DNA of 64,000 nucleotides from an uncultured Bacteroidaceae bacterium (GCA_934293005.1 CAKQYA010000004.1:39654-103653); one strand, 5' to 3'. Numbered from the stretch's first letter, positions 1 to 9,067 are shown. Notes: generated from the letters alone by a model not told the origin. Numbers and translations are program-made.

Positions 1-612
1 CAAACGCCAGAAGGCATGTCGTTCAAGAGCGCATTGCCAAACAAGATTGAAGCATTCTACTCCAACGGGCAACATAAGCGAGTGCCTGTAATATTCAATG
101 GGCATGTGTCGACCAATTCGGGAAGATATCTCTGCGGAATAGGCCTAACCCCTGATTCTGTAGACATATATGCGCCCGACCACCTTCTCAACAGCATCAA
201 CGACATCAAGACGGACGACGTGCGCTACACCAATGTCGAAGACACCATCAATTCAGACATTCCTCTGATTGTGCCCAAAGGAGCCAAAGTGTTTCCTGCA
301 GAAGTCAACGCAACAATATGCGTGGACATCTTCACAGACAAGACCATAGAAGTGCCTATATACAGTGAGAATGTGCCGCGCAACACAGTGTTGCGTACAT
401 TTCCGCTTAAAGCCAAAGTGACATTCCTTGTCAGTTCGACACTCTACAACGACATCACTGCCGACAATTTTCTCGTCGTCGTCGACTATAATGACACAAG
501 AAACGGCGAGCGGCGCTGCAAGATATATGTGCGGCAGCAGCCAGACAACATACGTCATCTGCGCATCTCACCCGAAAGCGTTGAATACGTGATTGAGCAA
601 GAGACAGATTGA
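1..612 (+). CDS. YbbR-like (CdaR-type) protein, 5'-truncated by window edge
   Basis: Frame 1 is open from the first base to the stop at 610-612, so the true start lies upstream of the window; an internal ATG at 16 is not convincing because codons before it continue the protein. About 203 residues are visible. The sequence has the repeated beta-rich YbbR pattern, with two segments of the type 'V.VPI...NVP...VLRTFPLKAKVTFLVSS'. YbbR/CdaR proteins are extracytoplasmic, and in Firmicutes they regulate the c-di-AMP synthase CdaA; in Bacteroidota they usually lie between yajC and coaE, which fits the coaE gene 56 bp downstream. The family call rests on pattern plus context. The N-terminal membrane anchor is not in view. 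Confidence 0.72.
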   Translation, partial: QTPEGMSFKSALPNKIEAFYSNGQHKRVPVIFNGHVSTNSGRYLCGIGLTPDSVDIYAPDHLLNSINDIKTDDVRYTNVEDTINSDIPLIVPKGAKVFPAEVNATICVDIFTDKTIEVPIYSENVPRNTVLRTFPLKAKVTFLVSSTLYNDITADNFLVVVDYNDTRNGERRCKIYVRQQPDNIRHLRISPESVEYVIEQETD

Positions 613-668
613 ATGTCGCAGAATAAGGTCTCTAAAAAACTTCAAGGAAGCAAAATCAATACCACACC

Positions 669-1271
669 ATGATAAAGGTAGGAATAACAGGAGGCATAGG
701 CAGCGGCAAATCTTATGTGTGCAAAAAATTGCACGACAGAGGACTGCCTGTATACAGTTGTGATGACGAAGCTAAACGTCTGATGACAGAAAGCGACGAA
801 ATAGTCACAGCTCTCACAGGTTTAATAGGTGATGACGCCTACATAAACGGCCAACTGAACAAACCGCGCGTTGCGGCATTCCTTTTCAGCGACACTAAAA
901 ATGCAGAGAAAATCAACGCCATCGTGCACCCTGTGGTGAAGCAAGACTTCCTCAAATGGACTGAACAGCAAACATCAGACATGGTGATACAAGAATGCGC
1001 CATATTGTTTGAGTCGGGTTTTAGCGACACTGTCGACTGCACCATAGAGGTATATGCCCCCCAAGCACTAAGGCTGCAACGAGCCATGGCAAGAGATGCA
1101 GCGACAAAAGAGCAGATCACAGCCCGCATGTCACAGCAGATGAATGAGGAAGAAAAGAAAAGAAGAGCAGATTTCTGCATCATGAATGACGAGTTGCACA
1201 ATCTTGATTCAGAGATTGAGCGCACGCTCTCACTAATCAGACAGGACAAAGCGATTCAGGAAACAGATTGA
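669..1271 (+). CDS. coaE: Dephospho-CoA kinase
   Basis: A 200-residue cytoplasmic P-loop kinase that phosphorylates the 3'-hydroxyl of dephospho-CoA, the last step of coenzyme A synthesis. The Walker A motif GGIGSGKS lies at residues 8-15. The 'YSCDDEAKRLM' segment near residue 30 matches the CoaE substrate region (usually DAD), and 'VIQECAILFESGF' corresponds to the conserved PLLFE segment. The length equals that of the family. It follows the YbbR gene and precedes the DUF5606 gene on the same strand, a common Bacteroidales order, and probably shares a transcript with them. Confidence 0.95.
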   Translation: MIKVGITGGIGSGKSYVCKKLHDRGLPVYSCDDEAKRLMTESDEIVTALTGLIGDDAYINGQLNKPRVAAFLFSDTKNAEKINAIVHPVVKQDFLKWTEQQTSDMVIQECAILFESGFSDTVDCTIEVYAPQALRLQRAMARDAATKEQITARMSQQMNEEEKKRRADFCIMNDELHNLDSEIERTLSLIRQDKAIQETD

Positions 1272-1331
1272 AAACTCATTCAAACATTATAAAGACAAAA
1301 CATCATAAAAAACAAATAAAAGAAAACAAAT

Positions 1332-1784
1332 ATGATCAGACAAATTTTGGCCATATCAGGCAAACCAGGACTTTACAAGCTTATCTCAAGAGGCAACAGA
1401 AACCTTATCATTGAAACTGTAGACGAGAAGAAAAAACGCATGCCAGCTTTCGGCACAGACCAAGTGGTTTCGCTCGCCGACATATCTATCTACACTGATG
1501 ACGACAAAGAAGTGAGCCTCCTTTCCGTCTTCGAATCTATCAAAAACAATTATGACGGCAAAGCAGTGGACCTCTCACCTAAGAAGGCTGACCAAGAAGA
1601 CATTGTCGCATTCTTTGCAAAGGTTCTTCCTAACTACGACACTGACCGCGTACGCGTGACAGACATGCGCAAGGTGCTCTCATGGTACAACATTCTCATC
1701 AATAATGGCATAAGCGAATTCTTGCCAAAAGCAGAGGAAGAGAACAACAAAGAAGAAGAAAGCACAGAGGCTTCTGCTGAATAA
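1332..1784 (+). CDS. DUF5606 family protein
   Basis: A 150-residue soluble protein that begins 'MIRQILAISGKPGLYKLIS', the hallmark start of a small Bacteroidota-only family annotated as DUF5606. The function is unknown. The N-terminal part ('NLIIETVDEKKKRMPAFGTDQVVSLADISIYT') resembles a small beta-barrel, the middle is helical ('VAFFAKVLPNYDTDRVRVTDMRKVLSWYNIL'), and the C-terminal 15 residues are a Glu/Asn-rich tail. There is no signal peptide. It sits directly after coaE, 60 bp away, and a hairpin terminator follows at 1855-1892. Confidence 0.85.
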   Translation: MIRQILAISGKPGLYKLISRGNRNLIIETVDEKKKRMPAFGTDQVVSLADISIYTDDDKEVSLLSVFESIKNNYDGKAVDLSPKKADQEDIVAFFAKVLPNYDTDRVRVTDMRKVLSWYNILINNGISEFLPKAEEENNKEEESTEASAE

Positions 1785-1854
1785 GCATAGCTATATTTTC
1801 AACAGATAATCCAAAACCACTTTACAAAATAGTCTTGGACTTAACCGCAAAATA

Positions 1855-1892
1855 ATGAAAGAGGACATGCCAATCGGCATGCCCTCTTTCAT
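1855..1892. terminator. Hairpin terminator between DUF5606 gene and META lipoprotein
   Basis: Arms ATGAAAGAGG-A-CATGCC and GGCATG-C-CCTCTTTCAT close on an AATC loop; one A-C mismatch. It lies between two convergent genes and could serve both. It abuts the inverted repeat at 1893-1926. Confidence 0.7.
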
Positions 1893-1926
1893 TAACCCCA
1901 ATCGGTCATTAGACCGATTGGGGTTA
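1893..1926. repeat. Palindromic repeat, AATCGGTC family (minimal form)
   Basis: A 15-bp perfect inverted repeat (TAACCCCAATCGGTC / GACCGATTGGGGTTA) around a 4-base ATTA loop. It is the collapsed form of the element whose 20-bp ends (AACCCAAATCGGTCATTAGA) bound the copies at 21396-21478 and 63185-63382. Confidence 0.75.
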
Positions 1927-1948
1927 AACAAGTAAGCATCTGCTTACA

Positions 1949-2359
1949 CTATTTTTCTTTTACAAGTATCATGACAATCTTGCCGCTCTTGTCAAAAACT
2001 TGTGCCTTCTCGCCGTCAATCTTAATGGTCAATGACTTGTCAAGAGCTTCAGACACAGCATTCTCAACATCCATGCTGGCACCCAGCTTGCGTGTCATGC
2101 CCACATTGCCAAGCTTGAGATTCTTTCCATCAAACTTATAATCGCCAAAGAACAGATTAACTGATGCACATCCATTCATTTTGCCATCTTTTTCAAAACT
2201 GATGTAAGGTCTCTCCTCTGCGTCAGCTGTGCTTGAGTTCATAGCCTCTTCAATAAACCACTTTCCATAGAGGTTCTTAACATCGCCTACCACTTTCTTG
2301 TCTGAGCCACAGCTGCAGATCAACGCACATAAAAGTGCAAGAACAAAAAATTTTCTCAT
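1949..2359 (-). CDS. Small META-domain-like lipoprotein
   Basis: A 136-residue predicted lipoprotein. The signal peptide 'MRKFFVLALLCALICSCGS' puts the lipidated cysteine at residue 17. The mature part has the pattern of META/HslJ-like domains: 'LYGKWFIEE', then 'PYISFEKDGKMNGCASVNLFFGDYKFDGKNLKL' and 'MTRKLGASMDVENAV'. META proteins are small envelope proteins of poorly defined role, in some bacteria linked to stress or antibiotic tolerance. A -7 box at 2391-2398 lies about 32 bp upstream of the start. It appears monocistronic. Confidence 0.75.
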   Translation of the reverse strand: MRKFFVLALLCALICSCGSDKKVVGDVKNLYGKWFIEEAMNSSTADAEERPYISFEKDGKMNGCASVNLFFGDYKFDGKNLKLGNVGMTRKLGASMDVENAVSEALDKSLTIKIDGEKAQVFDKSGKIVMILVKEK

Positions 2360-2390
2360 ATTCTAACTGTTGTTTTAATGATTCGATTAC

Positions 2391-2398
2391 AAAGGTAC
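2391..2398 (-). promoter_or_regulatory. -7 box for META lipoprotein gene
   Basis: TACCTTTG on the minus strand, matching the Bacteroidota TAnnTTTG consensus, 32 bp before the start codon. The -33 element is not clear. Confidence 0.6.
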
Positions 2399-2551
2399 AA
2401 AATACCATTGACTCCTGCGATGAGGAAATCCCTATATAATAAAGGGGAAACACTCATTGGATTATTGCGAATGTTTCACCTCGCACTTCATACGATGATC
2501 TTCAACCAAATGGCACAAAACTCTGGCATAAGCAAGCATTCAACATTAACA

Positions 2552-2640
2552 CAAATTGGTCATCAGATGGGGGATAATCTCACATTAGGGCATCTGCTTG
2601 CAAAAAGCAATCGTCCCAATCGGTCTGATGACTGATTGGG
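2552..2640. repeat. Degenerate AATCGGTC-family inverted repeat
   Basis: The left end CAAATTGGTCATCAGA (2552-2567) is an imperfect inverted partner of TCTGATGACTGATTGGG (2624-2640). The right end is itself a near-perfect 11-bp hairpin (CCCAATCGGTC / GACTGATTGGG, 2615-2640). It is a diverged relative of the copies at 1893, 21396 and 63185. The interval 2400-2738 holds no convincing gene, only this repeat and the next one. Confidence 0.55.
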
Positions 2641-2644
2641 GCTA

Positions 2645-2717
2645 TATAAGTAGGTGCTCAAAATTATTTTATAACATCAAAGTAATCCGCTCTCATATTT
2701 ATGAGCACCTACTTATA
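2645..2717. repeat. TAAGTAGGTG inverted repeat, copy 1
   Basis: Perfect 16-bp arms TATAAGTAGGTGCTCA (2645-2660) and its reverse complement (2702-2717). The interior reads AAATTATTTTATAACATC. A second copy at 15868-15934 shares over 40 bases with it, and a degenerate single arm is at 36861-36880. It begins 21 bp past the stop of the histidine kinase gene, so it may act as a 3' stabiliser or terminator. Confidence 0.75.
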
Positions 2718-2738
2718 ATATACCACCGTCATTACAAA

Positions 2739-4676
2739 TCAAGCCACATTTTCCACAGGAATAGTAAACACGAAACGGGCTCCATCTGTATAATCAGTGT
2801 CTACCCATATTCTTCCTCCGAGCGAATTCACAATAGAACGGGCGACAGCAAGACCAAGACCTGTGCCTTGCTTGAATTCATCGACCTTTGCAAAACGCTC
2901 AAAGATAACATCCACCTTGTCCAATGGCACTCCACAGCCAGTGTCGCTAACACTGACATCCACCATATTTTTCCCTGCAGACAAATCATGATGCACAGAA
3001 CCTACAGAAACAGTAATCTTGCCATGCTCAGTGAATTTCTTCGCATTGTTAAGAAGGTTGAATAGCACTTGAAGCAGTTTATCCTTATCAGACTTGACAA
3101 TCAGCTTTTCACTATTGAACTCTGTGACAAGAGACACTTCGGGCGGAAGGTTGGCTCGAGTTTGTTCAGCAGCCATCTTGCACAATTCAACAATGTCGAT
3201 TGGCAAACACTTGAACTGCACATGGCCTGCATCAATACGCGACAATTCAAGAGAGTCGTTGACAAGATTAAGCAACAAATCTGTATTCATCCTAATGATG
3301 GAACCAAATTCTATCTTTTCCTCACTTGACACTTCCATATTAGGATCTGCCAACAACTGAGCAAATCCCACTATGGCATTGAGCGGTGTGCGTATTTCAT
3401 GGCTCATGTTGCCTATAAAGTTTGATTTCATCACGCTTGCCTCTTCTGCTTTACGGCGAGCCACATCAAGTTGCCTGTTATAATGTTGCAGCTGTTTGCC
3501 AAGGACATGGCTCTTTCTAAGAAAATGCAGAGAAATGCCAAGGCAGGTAGACAAGAAGACTACAATCAGCACCACCCATATTATAATCTCTCCATATTCT
3601 TCCCATGGATCAACAGGACCGTTCAGCAGTTCATATTTATAGGGGAAGCCTTCTGCAGAAAGTTTCAGCTCACACAGTTTATTATAATCTATCGTGTAGA
3701 CATTGTCCATCAGCACAGGCTTAGTCTTCACATTCTTTCTCAAATACTGCACAAGCTGATTTCCTACAATGCTGCCTGAGTTGACATAAGTTGGTCCATA
3801 CCCAGCCAAGCTCCAATAGCCAAATCCTATACTCGATATAGAAAACATTGGCAGGCCAGGTGTGCTTTGGGCAAATTCATGCGTTGTGTTCTTCACCACA
3901 AAACGGTTCGACTTGTCAATGCGCCATGATCCCACAACAAGCACATCAGTCAATGGCATTTTCTTCAAACTGTCATTCACATCTGTGAACGTCAGCTTTC
4001 GTCCATCGAGAAACCTCAAGCTGTAGTCGGGGAATTTGTTCATCTCATTCTCAAACATAGTTCTCATTGTCAGTCCTCCCCACGAATTGTCAGACAGAAA
4101 AACAAGAGAACGTCGTTTTGGATAGAAGAACCTTATTAGCTTTATGTTTTCTTCCACATTGTAGTCAAACAACGTTCCACCTATAATATTATAATCGCTA
4201 AAGTCGCTCATGAGGTCATATATGCGTGGCGACCACGACGACAAATCAATGCTGTCGTTTTCCGGCAACTTGAGGATTTGCCTGCCTCTCATGCTCATAA
4301 GCACTGGCGTCTTCTTCAATCTTGCATCATCTATAGAAACATAAGCCGACCCTGCCTCCATGCCCAACAGCAAGATGGCATCAGGCGATTTGCCATTTTC
4401 GTAATACTTGCTCAGTAGCCCCCATAATTTGTCTTTCCATTCGAAACACTCTGGCAGATTCTTGCACGCCATGTCTTCCACAACGATTTCGACGTCAAGA
4501 CCGCTTTTCATGAGTGCGGCAGAGAAATCATAGATGGTTTCACTGACTCTAACAACATCTGGATTATAAGATGACACTATCACAATCTGATATGTGCCAT
4601 CTTTTTTCTCTGCTGACGAGGGCAATGTTCCCAAAACGAGCATCACCAATATAACAAGTCTTCTTATCACAATCAT
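2739..4676 (-). CDS. Orphan sensor histidine kinase with periplasmic-binding-like sensor
   Basis: About 645 residues from the chosen start; the frame is open 22 codons further to 4742, but the Met at 4676 starts a proper signal peptide ('MIVIRRLVILVMLVLGTLPSSAE'). Residues 25-345 form an alpha/beta sensor ('QIVIVSSYNPD', 'PDAILLLGMEAGSAY', 'TDVLVVGSW') resembling type 1 periplasmic binding folds. A transmembrane helix 'IIIWVVLIVVFLSTCLGISLHFL' follows. The HisKA motif 'MSHEIRTPLN' has the phospho-acceptor His near residue 426, then HATPase_c with 'LLNNAKKF', 'DTGCGV' and 'GTGLGLAVARS'. There is no receiver domain in the protein and no response regulator nearby. The ligand is unknown. Confidence 0.88.
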   Translation of the reverse strand: MIVIRRLVILVMLVLGTLPSSAEKKDGTYQIVIVSSYNPDVVRVSETIYDFSAALMKSGLDVEIVVEDMACKNLPECFEWKDKLWGLLSKYYENGKSPDAILLLGMEAGSAYVSIDDARLKKTPVLMSMRGRQILKLPENDSIDLSSWSPRIYDLMSDFSDYNIIGGTLFDYNVEENIKLIRFFYPKRRSLVFLSDNSWGGLTMRTMFENEMNKFPDYSLRFLDGRKLTFTDVNDSLKKMPLTDVLVVGSWRIDKSNRFVVKNTTHEFAQSTPGLPMFSISSIGFGYWSLAGYGPTYVNSGSIVGNQLVQYLRKNVKTKPVLMDNVYTIDYNKLCELKLSAEGFPYKYELLNGPVDPWEEYGEIIIWVVLIVVFLSTCLGISLHFLRKSHVLGKQLQHYNRQLDVARRKAEEASVMKSNFIGNMSHEIRTPLNAIVGFAQLLADPNMEVSSEEKIEFGSIIRMNTDLLLNLVNDSLELSRIDAGHVQFKCLPIDIVELCKMAAEQTRANLPPEVSLVTEFNSEKLIVKSDKDKLLQVLFNLLNNAKKFTEHGKITVSVGSVHHDLSAGKNMVDVSVSDTGCGVPLDKVDVIFERFAKVDEFKQGTGLGLAVARSIVNSLGGRIWVDTDYTDGARFVFTIPVENVA

Positions 4677-4828
4677 TCGTATTGAAATGCTATTTTTATC
4701 AATGTCCAACATATTAGTGTCTGAGCCATGCTGCACACACATCTTTTATATCAATAACACACCTTTAAACAGGCTTAACGTATCACAGCACAACAATCCA
4801 TGCTGTTTTCATGCGCATAACCTCAAAT

Positions 4829-6199
4829 TCACAAAGGCTTCATAGAGCCTTCCACATATTGGAAAGCAGCTTTGTCCACAACCTTATATTTGATGGTGTA
4901 ACGCACATCGGCATCCATGCGCGCTGTGAAAATGACAGTGTAAAGCACATCCAGTCCTTCCACTGGCAATGCTTCAGGATAGACAACAGACAATGACCTG
5001 CCAAGCACCTCTATGAAATTGGCCTGCATGAAAGCCACAACCTCTTCGTCACTCATATCCTTATATGCTTCAGCACACTGCTTTCTCGCATTCGACACAT
5101 TCCAGTCGACAACACAACTGTAAGCGTTTGCTCCTGTGTAGAAATCGGTATCGCCATATTTAGCCACATAGCCCTTGCCCTTATCCACGCCAGCAGCCTG
5201 ATCCACATTTGCCCAGACCCAATCGACCATAGCCTGGTAATATTTCATGCTCACAGCATTTTTCTTAGCGGCAGGCAGTTCTACAGTCACACTCGGGTCA
5301 TAACGCCATATGCCATCTGCGAGCACGAAAGGAGCTTGGTTCTGAACTCTCGTCACCTTAAACGATTCGCCAATCTTAATCCATCCTCCATCGTCAAACT
5401 TATACTTCAGCGCACCTATGTCCTTATACTTATTATAATAATATGCCACCGTATGAATGTCATTCTTCTTAGCATACGGATACAGTTTATTAAGATACAT
5501 CGGCACCACTTCATCTCCATTCTCTATGAAATCCACATCCATTGATTGGTAAACCGTAGGCATAATAGCCGCCACATTGTCGGCAGAAGACAGATTGCGC
5601 CATGAAGCCCCGTCAAATTCATATAGCAGCGATGAAGAGAATCCTATAATATTATTGTCTGACGCATATCCTTTGCCTGTGAGCAAAGCATTGTCCTCAA
5701 AGTTGACCATCACAATGTCGCCTTCAGCCGCTCCTGCCATCTTCTCCAAAAGAAGCATCCTAAGCCTTTCCTCCACACTTGAAGGCATTTTTCTATCGGC
5801 ATATTCATAAATGAAACTGTAATCTTCATCAACAAGGGTGTAACTCTTAGCCTTCCGCAAACGTGTGAGACACGACATAGCATCGTCGACAACGAAATAC
5901 CCCACACGTACCACAGAACCATTGTCGGCAACAGCATACACATCACTAAGCAAATAAGGAATGCATTCATGCGCCTGGCCATCATTGTCGAAAGCCTTAT
6001 TGGCCGAGATGCTTGCAATGCCCGAATGTGCGGATATTTTCGCATAATCAGTGGACGTAGCAATATATGTTTCATTCTTCACATCCTTTGGTTTGCCCAC
6101 GCTGCTGTCAAAACCATCGAGCTGTTCATTATAATCATCACAAGTAGCCAGCATGAATATGGCTGCCAACGCATATATACAGTATCTTAGTTTCATCAT
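4829..6199 (-). CDS. Unrecognised lipoprotein paired with TonB-dependent receptor
   Basis: About 456 residues. The start was chosen at the Met-Met pair at 6196-6199 because it opens a lipoprotein signal ('MKLRYCIYALAAIFMLATC'), with acidic residues right after the Cys (CDDY), typical of surface export in Bacteroidota; the frame is open to 6235. I do not recognise the family. The mature part lists no catalytic motif that I can see; it ends with a beta-rich stretch ('LYTVIFTARMDADVRYTIKYKVVDKAAFQYVEG'). It lies 93 bp downstream of a TonB-dependent receptor on the same strand, so it is probably the surface partner of that receptor, although it is not SusD-like. Substrate unknown. Confidence 0.7.
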   Translation of the reverse strand: MMKLRYCIYALAAIFMLATCDDYNEQLDGFDSSVGKPKDVKNETYIATSTDYAKISAHSGIASISANKAFDNDGQAHECIPYLLSDVYAVADNGSVVRVGYFVVDDAMSCLTRLRKAKSYTLVDEDYSFIYEYADRKMPSSVEERLRMLLLEKMAGAAEGDIVMVNFEDNALLTGKGYASDNNIIGFSSSLLYEFDGASWRNLSSADNVAAIMPTVYQSMDVDFIENGDEVVPMYLNKLYPYAKKNDIHTVAYYYNKYKDIGALKYKFDDGGWIKIGESFKVTRVQNQAPFVLADGIWRYDPSVTVELPAAKKNAVSMKYYQAMVDWVWANVDQAAGVDKGKGYVAKYGDTDFYTGANAYSCVVDWNVSNARKQCAEAYKDMSDEEVVAFMQANFIEVLGRSLSVVYPEALPVEGLDVLYTVIFTARMDADVRYTIKYKVVDKAAFQYVEGSMKPL

Positions 6200-6291
6200 A
6201 TCTTCAATATTTCGCGCACATGTCATTGTAGACAATAGCTATTTGATTTTCGTATGTCACATATCTTTGCATAGGATAACGTCCTCGCATG

Positions 6292-9042
6292 TCAGAACTC
6301 CAGCCTCATCTTCACACTGTATGTGCGCCCAAAAGCATAGAACACCCTGTAAGCATCGCGCCAATCAGCATTGGTGCCGTCATAGAAAGCATCCACGATA
6401 TATTCATAGTCGAACAAGTTGTTCACATTGCCTATGAGCACTGCATTGCAAGCGCCTACTTTAAATCTATATCGTGCATTCAGATCCAATTGGCCTCCCC
6501 CTGGTATCTTCCAAGGCTCTTGAAGTGTGAACACACCGTCTGACGTATTGCTTGGCAAAGTGAAGTCGGCATAATTGCGAGCATTATAAGTGAAGTCGGC
6601 TCCAAGCGACAGGGCCTTTGAAGGACGCGCATTGAAACCAAGCGACAAAGTGGTCTGAGGAGAGCCGCCTACATGCACCCCTTTCTGGTTTAGAGTGAAC
6701 TTCACATGGTCAGGAGCACCGACACCGCTTGCCACAGCACCTGTGGCCAAATCAGCCAACGGCTGACTGGCAGAATTATAAAAATATGCAGTGGCATTGC
6801 TGCTCCATTTCCAGTTGCCAAGAGATAGCATTCCATTGATGTCAAGCCAAGGAACAGGTTTTGCCACCAAATCGATCTCCACTCCTTCATGCTTGGCATC
6901 CACGCCTGCCATGTTCATTATATACCGTTCATCGCTCTGGTCCATGCTGCCCCATTTGGTCGTGGTCTTGTCAAGCCAAAGAGTGTAATAAGCATTGATG
7001 CTTGCGCGCACCCAATTGTTCTTGAAGACATAACCAAGTTCGGCAGAAAACGTTTTCTCATTCACAGCTCCAGGATTCACCTCATTACTTGTGTTTGCCA
7101 TGAGGAAAACTCCACCTGAGAAGAATGGCGCACGGCTTATATAACCGATATTGGCATATACATTTTGATAATCATCAATATTGTAATTAAATCCGCCCTT
7201 GATGGTATAACCCAAGAAATCAAGAGATTTGGATTTCGCATGAGCTTTGTCATAGTAAAAGCGGTCATATCGCCAATAGTGGGAATTTGACACGGAGCCT
7301 GCCAGGAAGGCCGACATCTGGTTCTCTTTGTTATATTCCACCTGCCCAAACACACCCTGCTGTGATATATGGCTGTCATAGTCTCGGTACACCACATCTC
7401 CCACACCCAACTTTTCATATTTCCACATAGGATCAGCTGCTTTATAGTTGTTGGCAGGATCAACACTTGCTCTATATCTTAGGTCTGTGAAATAAGCGCC
7501 GTTATACAGATCTGATATATTATTTTTATGTGTGCCTTTATAGTTGCGCAAGTCAACGCCAATGTACGCATTCACTTGTGGCAACAACTGTGTTGTCAAA
7601 GTGGATATCAAGCCATACCACAGATGGTCATTACGATTTTTTGTCATGACCATCTTTGAGCCGCTTGTGCTTTGTTCATTAAGTTCCTGCACCTTGTCAT
7701 AGGCATATGTCCCGTCTGCATTTCTAAAGTGCATGTTCAGATCTCCATTGCTGGCTCCATACCAATAATTGCCATAGGTGGAATTCACTCCAACGCCAGA
7801 ATTTCCATATCCATCGCCTATAGACATATACAAAACAGAACTGAGTGTCGATTTTGTGTTCACCTCCCATGTGTGGTTGAGAGATATTTGCGGCTTATGG
7901 TAAAAGTTGTAACTTGATGTCTTGCGCTCTCCATTCTTTCCATAACCGAATGTGGCGTTGTATCTATAAGGGCTCTTACCTTTCATGTAGTTGCGCACCT
8001 TCTGCCATCCCTCCACAGTGAGGCCATCATATTGGTTTCTCTGATTGTGCGATTGCGGAGCTCCAAAAGCAGTGAGAGCCAGCATATGCTTATAATTAAG
8101 TCTCTTGTACAAAGAAATGAAATAATTGTATGCTTCATATTCTGTGCCTTGCACATAACCATCTCCCCAACTTTTTCCACCCATGGCGGTGAATCCCCAG
8201 CCTTTGTCAGACAGGCCAGAAGACAGTGTCAAGAACATTGTGTTCATGCCGTTGTCGCCAAGTCCGTATGTGAAGCTGCCGCCCTTCTCCTGTTCCACAG
8301 TGCGTGTGACAATGTTAACAGAACCTCCCACAGAAGGAGCAGAAACCTTGCTGGCCCCCAATCCTCTCTGGGTCTGCACGCTGCGCACCACCTCACTAAG
8401 TCCAGACCAATTGCTCCAATACAATCCGCCCCACTCCATATCATTCATAGGCACGCCATTGATCATCAGGGCAACATTGGGGCTTTGAAAACCACGCATG
8501 TTCAGTTTTGAATCTCCAAAACCTCCGCCATTTCTTGTGACAGACACACCTGGCGTATATTTCAGGACCTCAGGAAACTCACGTCCTCCAAGTTTTTCAT
8601 CCACCTGCACACTGTTCACATTGCTAAGAGCAACTGGTGTCTTACGCGCGATGCCAAGCGATGAAGTGATGATGATGTCTTTCATCACCACCACGTCCAT
8701 TTCCATTTCCACAACACCCACATACACTTTATCACCTTTACCAAGATTGGCATATCCATTCTTTGATGGTGTGATGCGCTGCTCTACAGGCTTATATCCA
8801 AGACATTCAAGCCTTAGCACATTGTGTGTCGCGTCAGATTGCACAGAAAACTTTCCGTTGTCGTCAGTGACAGTCGAAAAGCCAGTGCCAGGCACTGATA
8901 CCTGAGCACCAATGATAGGGGTTTTAGTTTCCACATCCACAGCAAAGCCTGTGACAGTCTGCGCAAAGACCGAAGCATAAACTAAAAAAAACAAAATGAA
9001 AACTATATACCTTCTATATGTTCCAAAACAATCAAAATTCAT
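6292..9042 (-). CDS. TonB-dependent receptor with carboxypeptidase-like N-terminal domain
   Basis: About 916 residues from the Met at 9042, which starts a signal peptide ending 'FFLVYASVFAQ'; the frame is open to 9108, but the -7 box at 9068-9075 lies inside that extension. Order: CarboxypepD_reg-like domain ('VTGFAVDVETKTPIIGAQVSVPGTG'), plug ('GGREFPEVLKYTPGVSVTRNGGGFGDSKLNMRGFQ'), then a 22-strand-type barrel ending in the aromatic 'YSVKMRLEF'. It is shorter than a SusC protein and lacks a SusD partner; the unrecognised lipoprotein downstream takes that place. Such receptors import scarce nutrients (metal chelates, vitamins, peptides, glycans) across the outer membrane using TonB energy. 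The substrate cannot be read from the sequence. Confidence 0.9.
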   Translation of the reverse strand: MNFDCFGTYRRYIVFILFFLVYASVFAQTVTGFAVDVETKTPIIGAQVSVPGTGFSTVTDDNGKFSVQSDATHNVLRLECLGYKPVEQRITPSKNGYANLGKGDKVYVGVVEMEMDVVVMKDIIITSSLGIARKTPVALSNVNSVQVDEKLGGREFPEVLKYTPGVSVTRNGGGFGDSKLNMRGFQSPNVALMINGVPMNDMEWGGLYWSNWSGLSEVVRSVQTQRGLGASKVSAPSVGGSVNIVTRTVEQEKGGSFTYGLGDNGMNTMFLTLSSGLSDKGWGFTAMGGKSWGDGYVQGTEYEAYNYFISLYKRLNYKHMLALTAFGAPQSHNQRNQYDGLTVEGWQKVRNYMKGKSPYRYNATFGYGKNGERKTSSYNFYHKPQISLNHTWEVNTKSTLSSVLYMSIGDGYGNSGVGVNSTYGNYWYGASNGDLNMHFRNADGTYAYDKVQELNEQSTSGSKMVMTKNRNDHLWYGLISTLTTQLLPQVNAYIGVDLRNYKGTHKNNISDLYNGAYFTDLRYRASVDPANNYKAADPMWKYEKLGVGDVVYRDYDSHISQQGVFGQVEYNKENQMSAFLAGSVSNSHYWRYDRFYYDKAHAKSKSLDFLGYTIKGGFNYNIDDYQNVYANIGYISRAPFFSGGVFLMANTSNEVNPGAVNEKTFSAELGYVFKNNWVRASINAYYTLWLDKTTTKWGSMDQSDERYIMNMAGVDAKHEGVEIDLVAKPVPWLDINGMLSLGNWKWSSNATAYFYNSASQPLADLATGAVASGVGAPDHVKFTLNQKGVHVGGSPQTTLSLGFNARPSKALSLGADFTYNARNYADFTLPSNTSDGVFTLQEPWKIPGGGQLDLNARYRFKVGACNAVLIGNVNNLFDYEYIVDAFYDGTNADWRDAYRVFYAFGRTYSVKMRLEF

Positions 9043-9067
9043 ACTTAGAGTCTGTTGATTTATTATG

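Noticed and set aside
2598..3065. A 155-codon plus-strand frame near 2.6-3.1 kb
   Set aside because: It overlaps two inverted repeats and the antisense of the kinase ATPase domain; no protein features.
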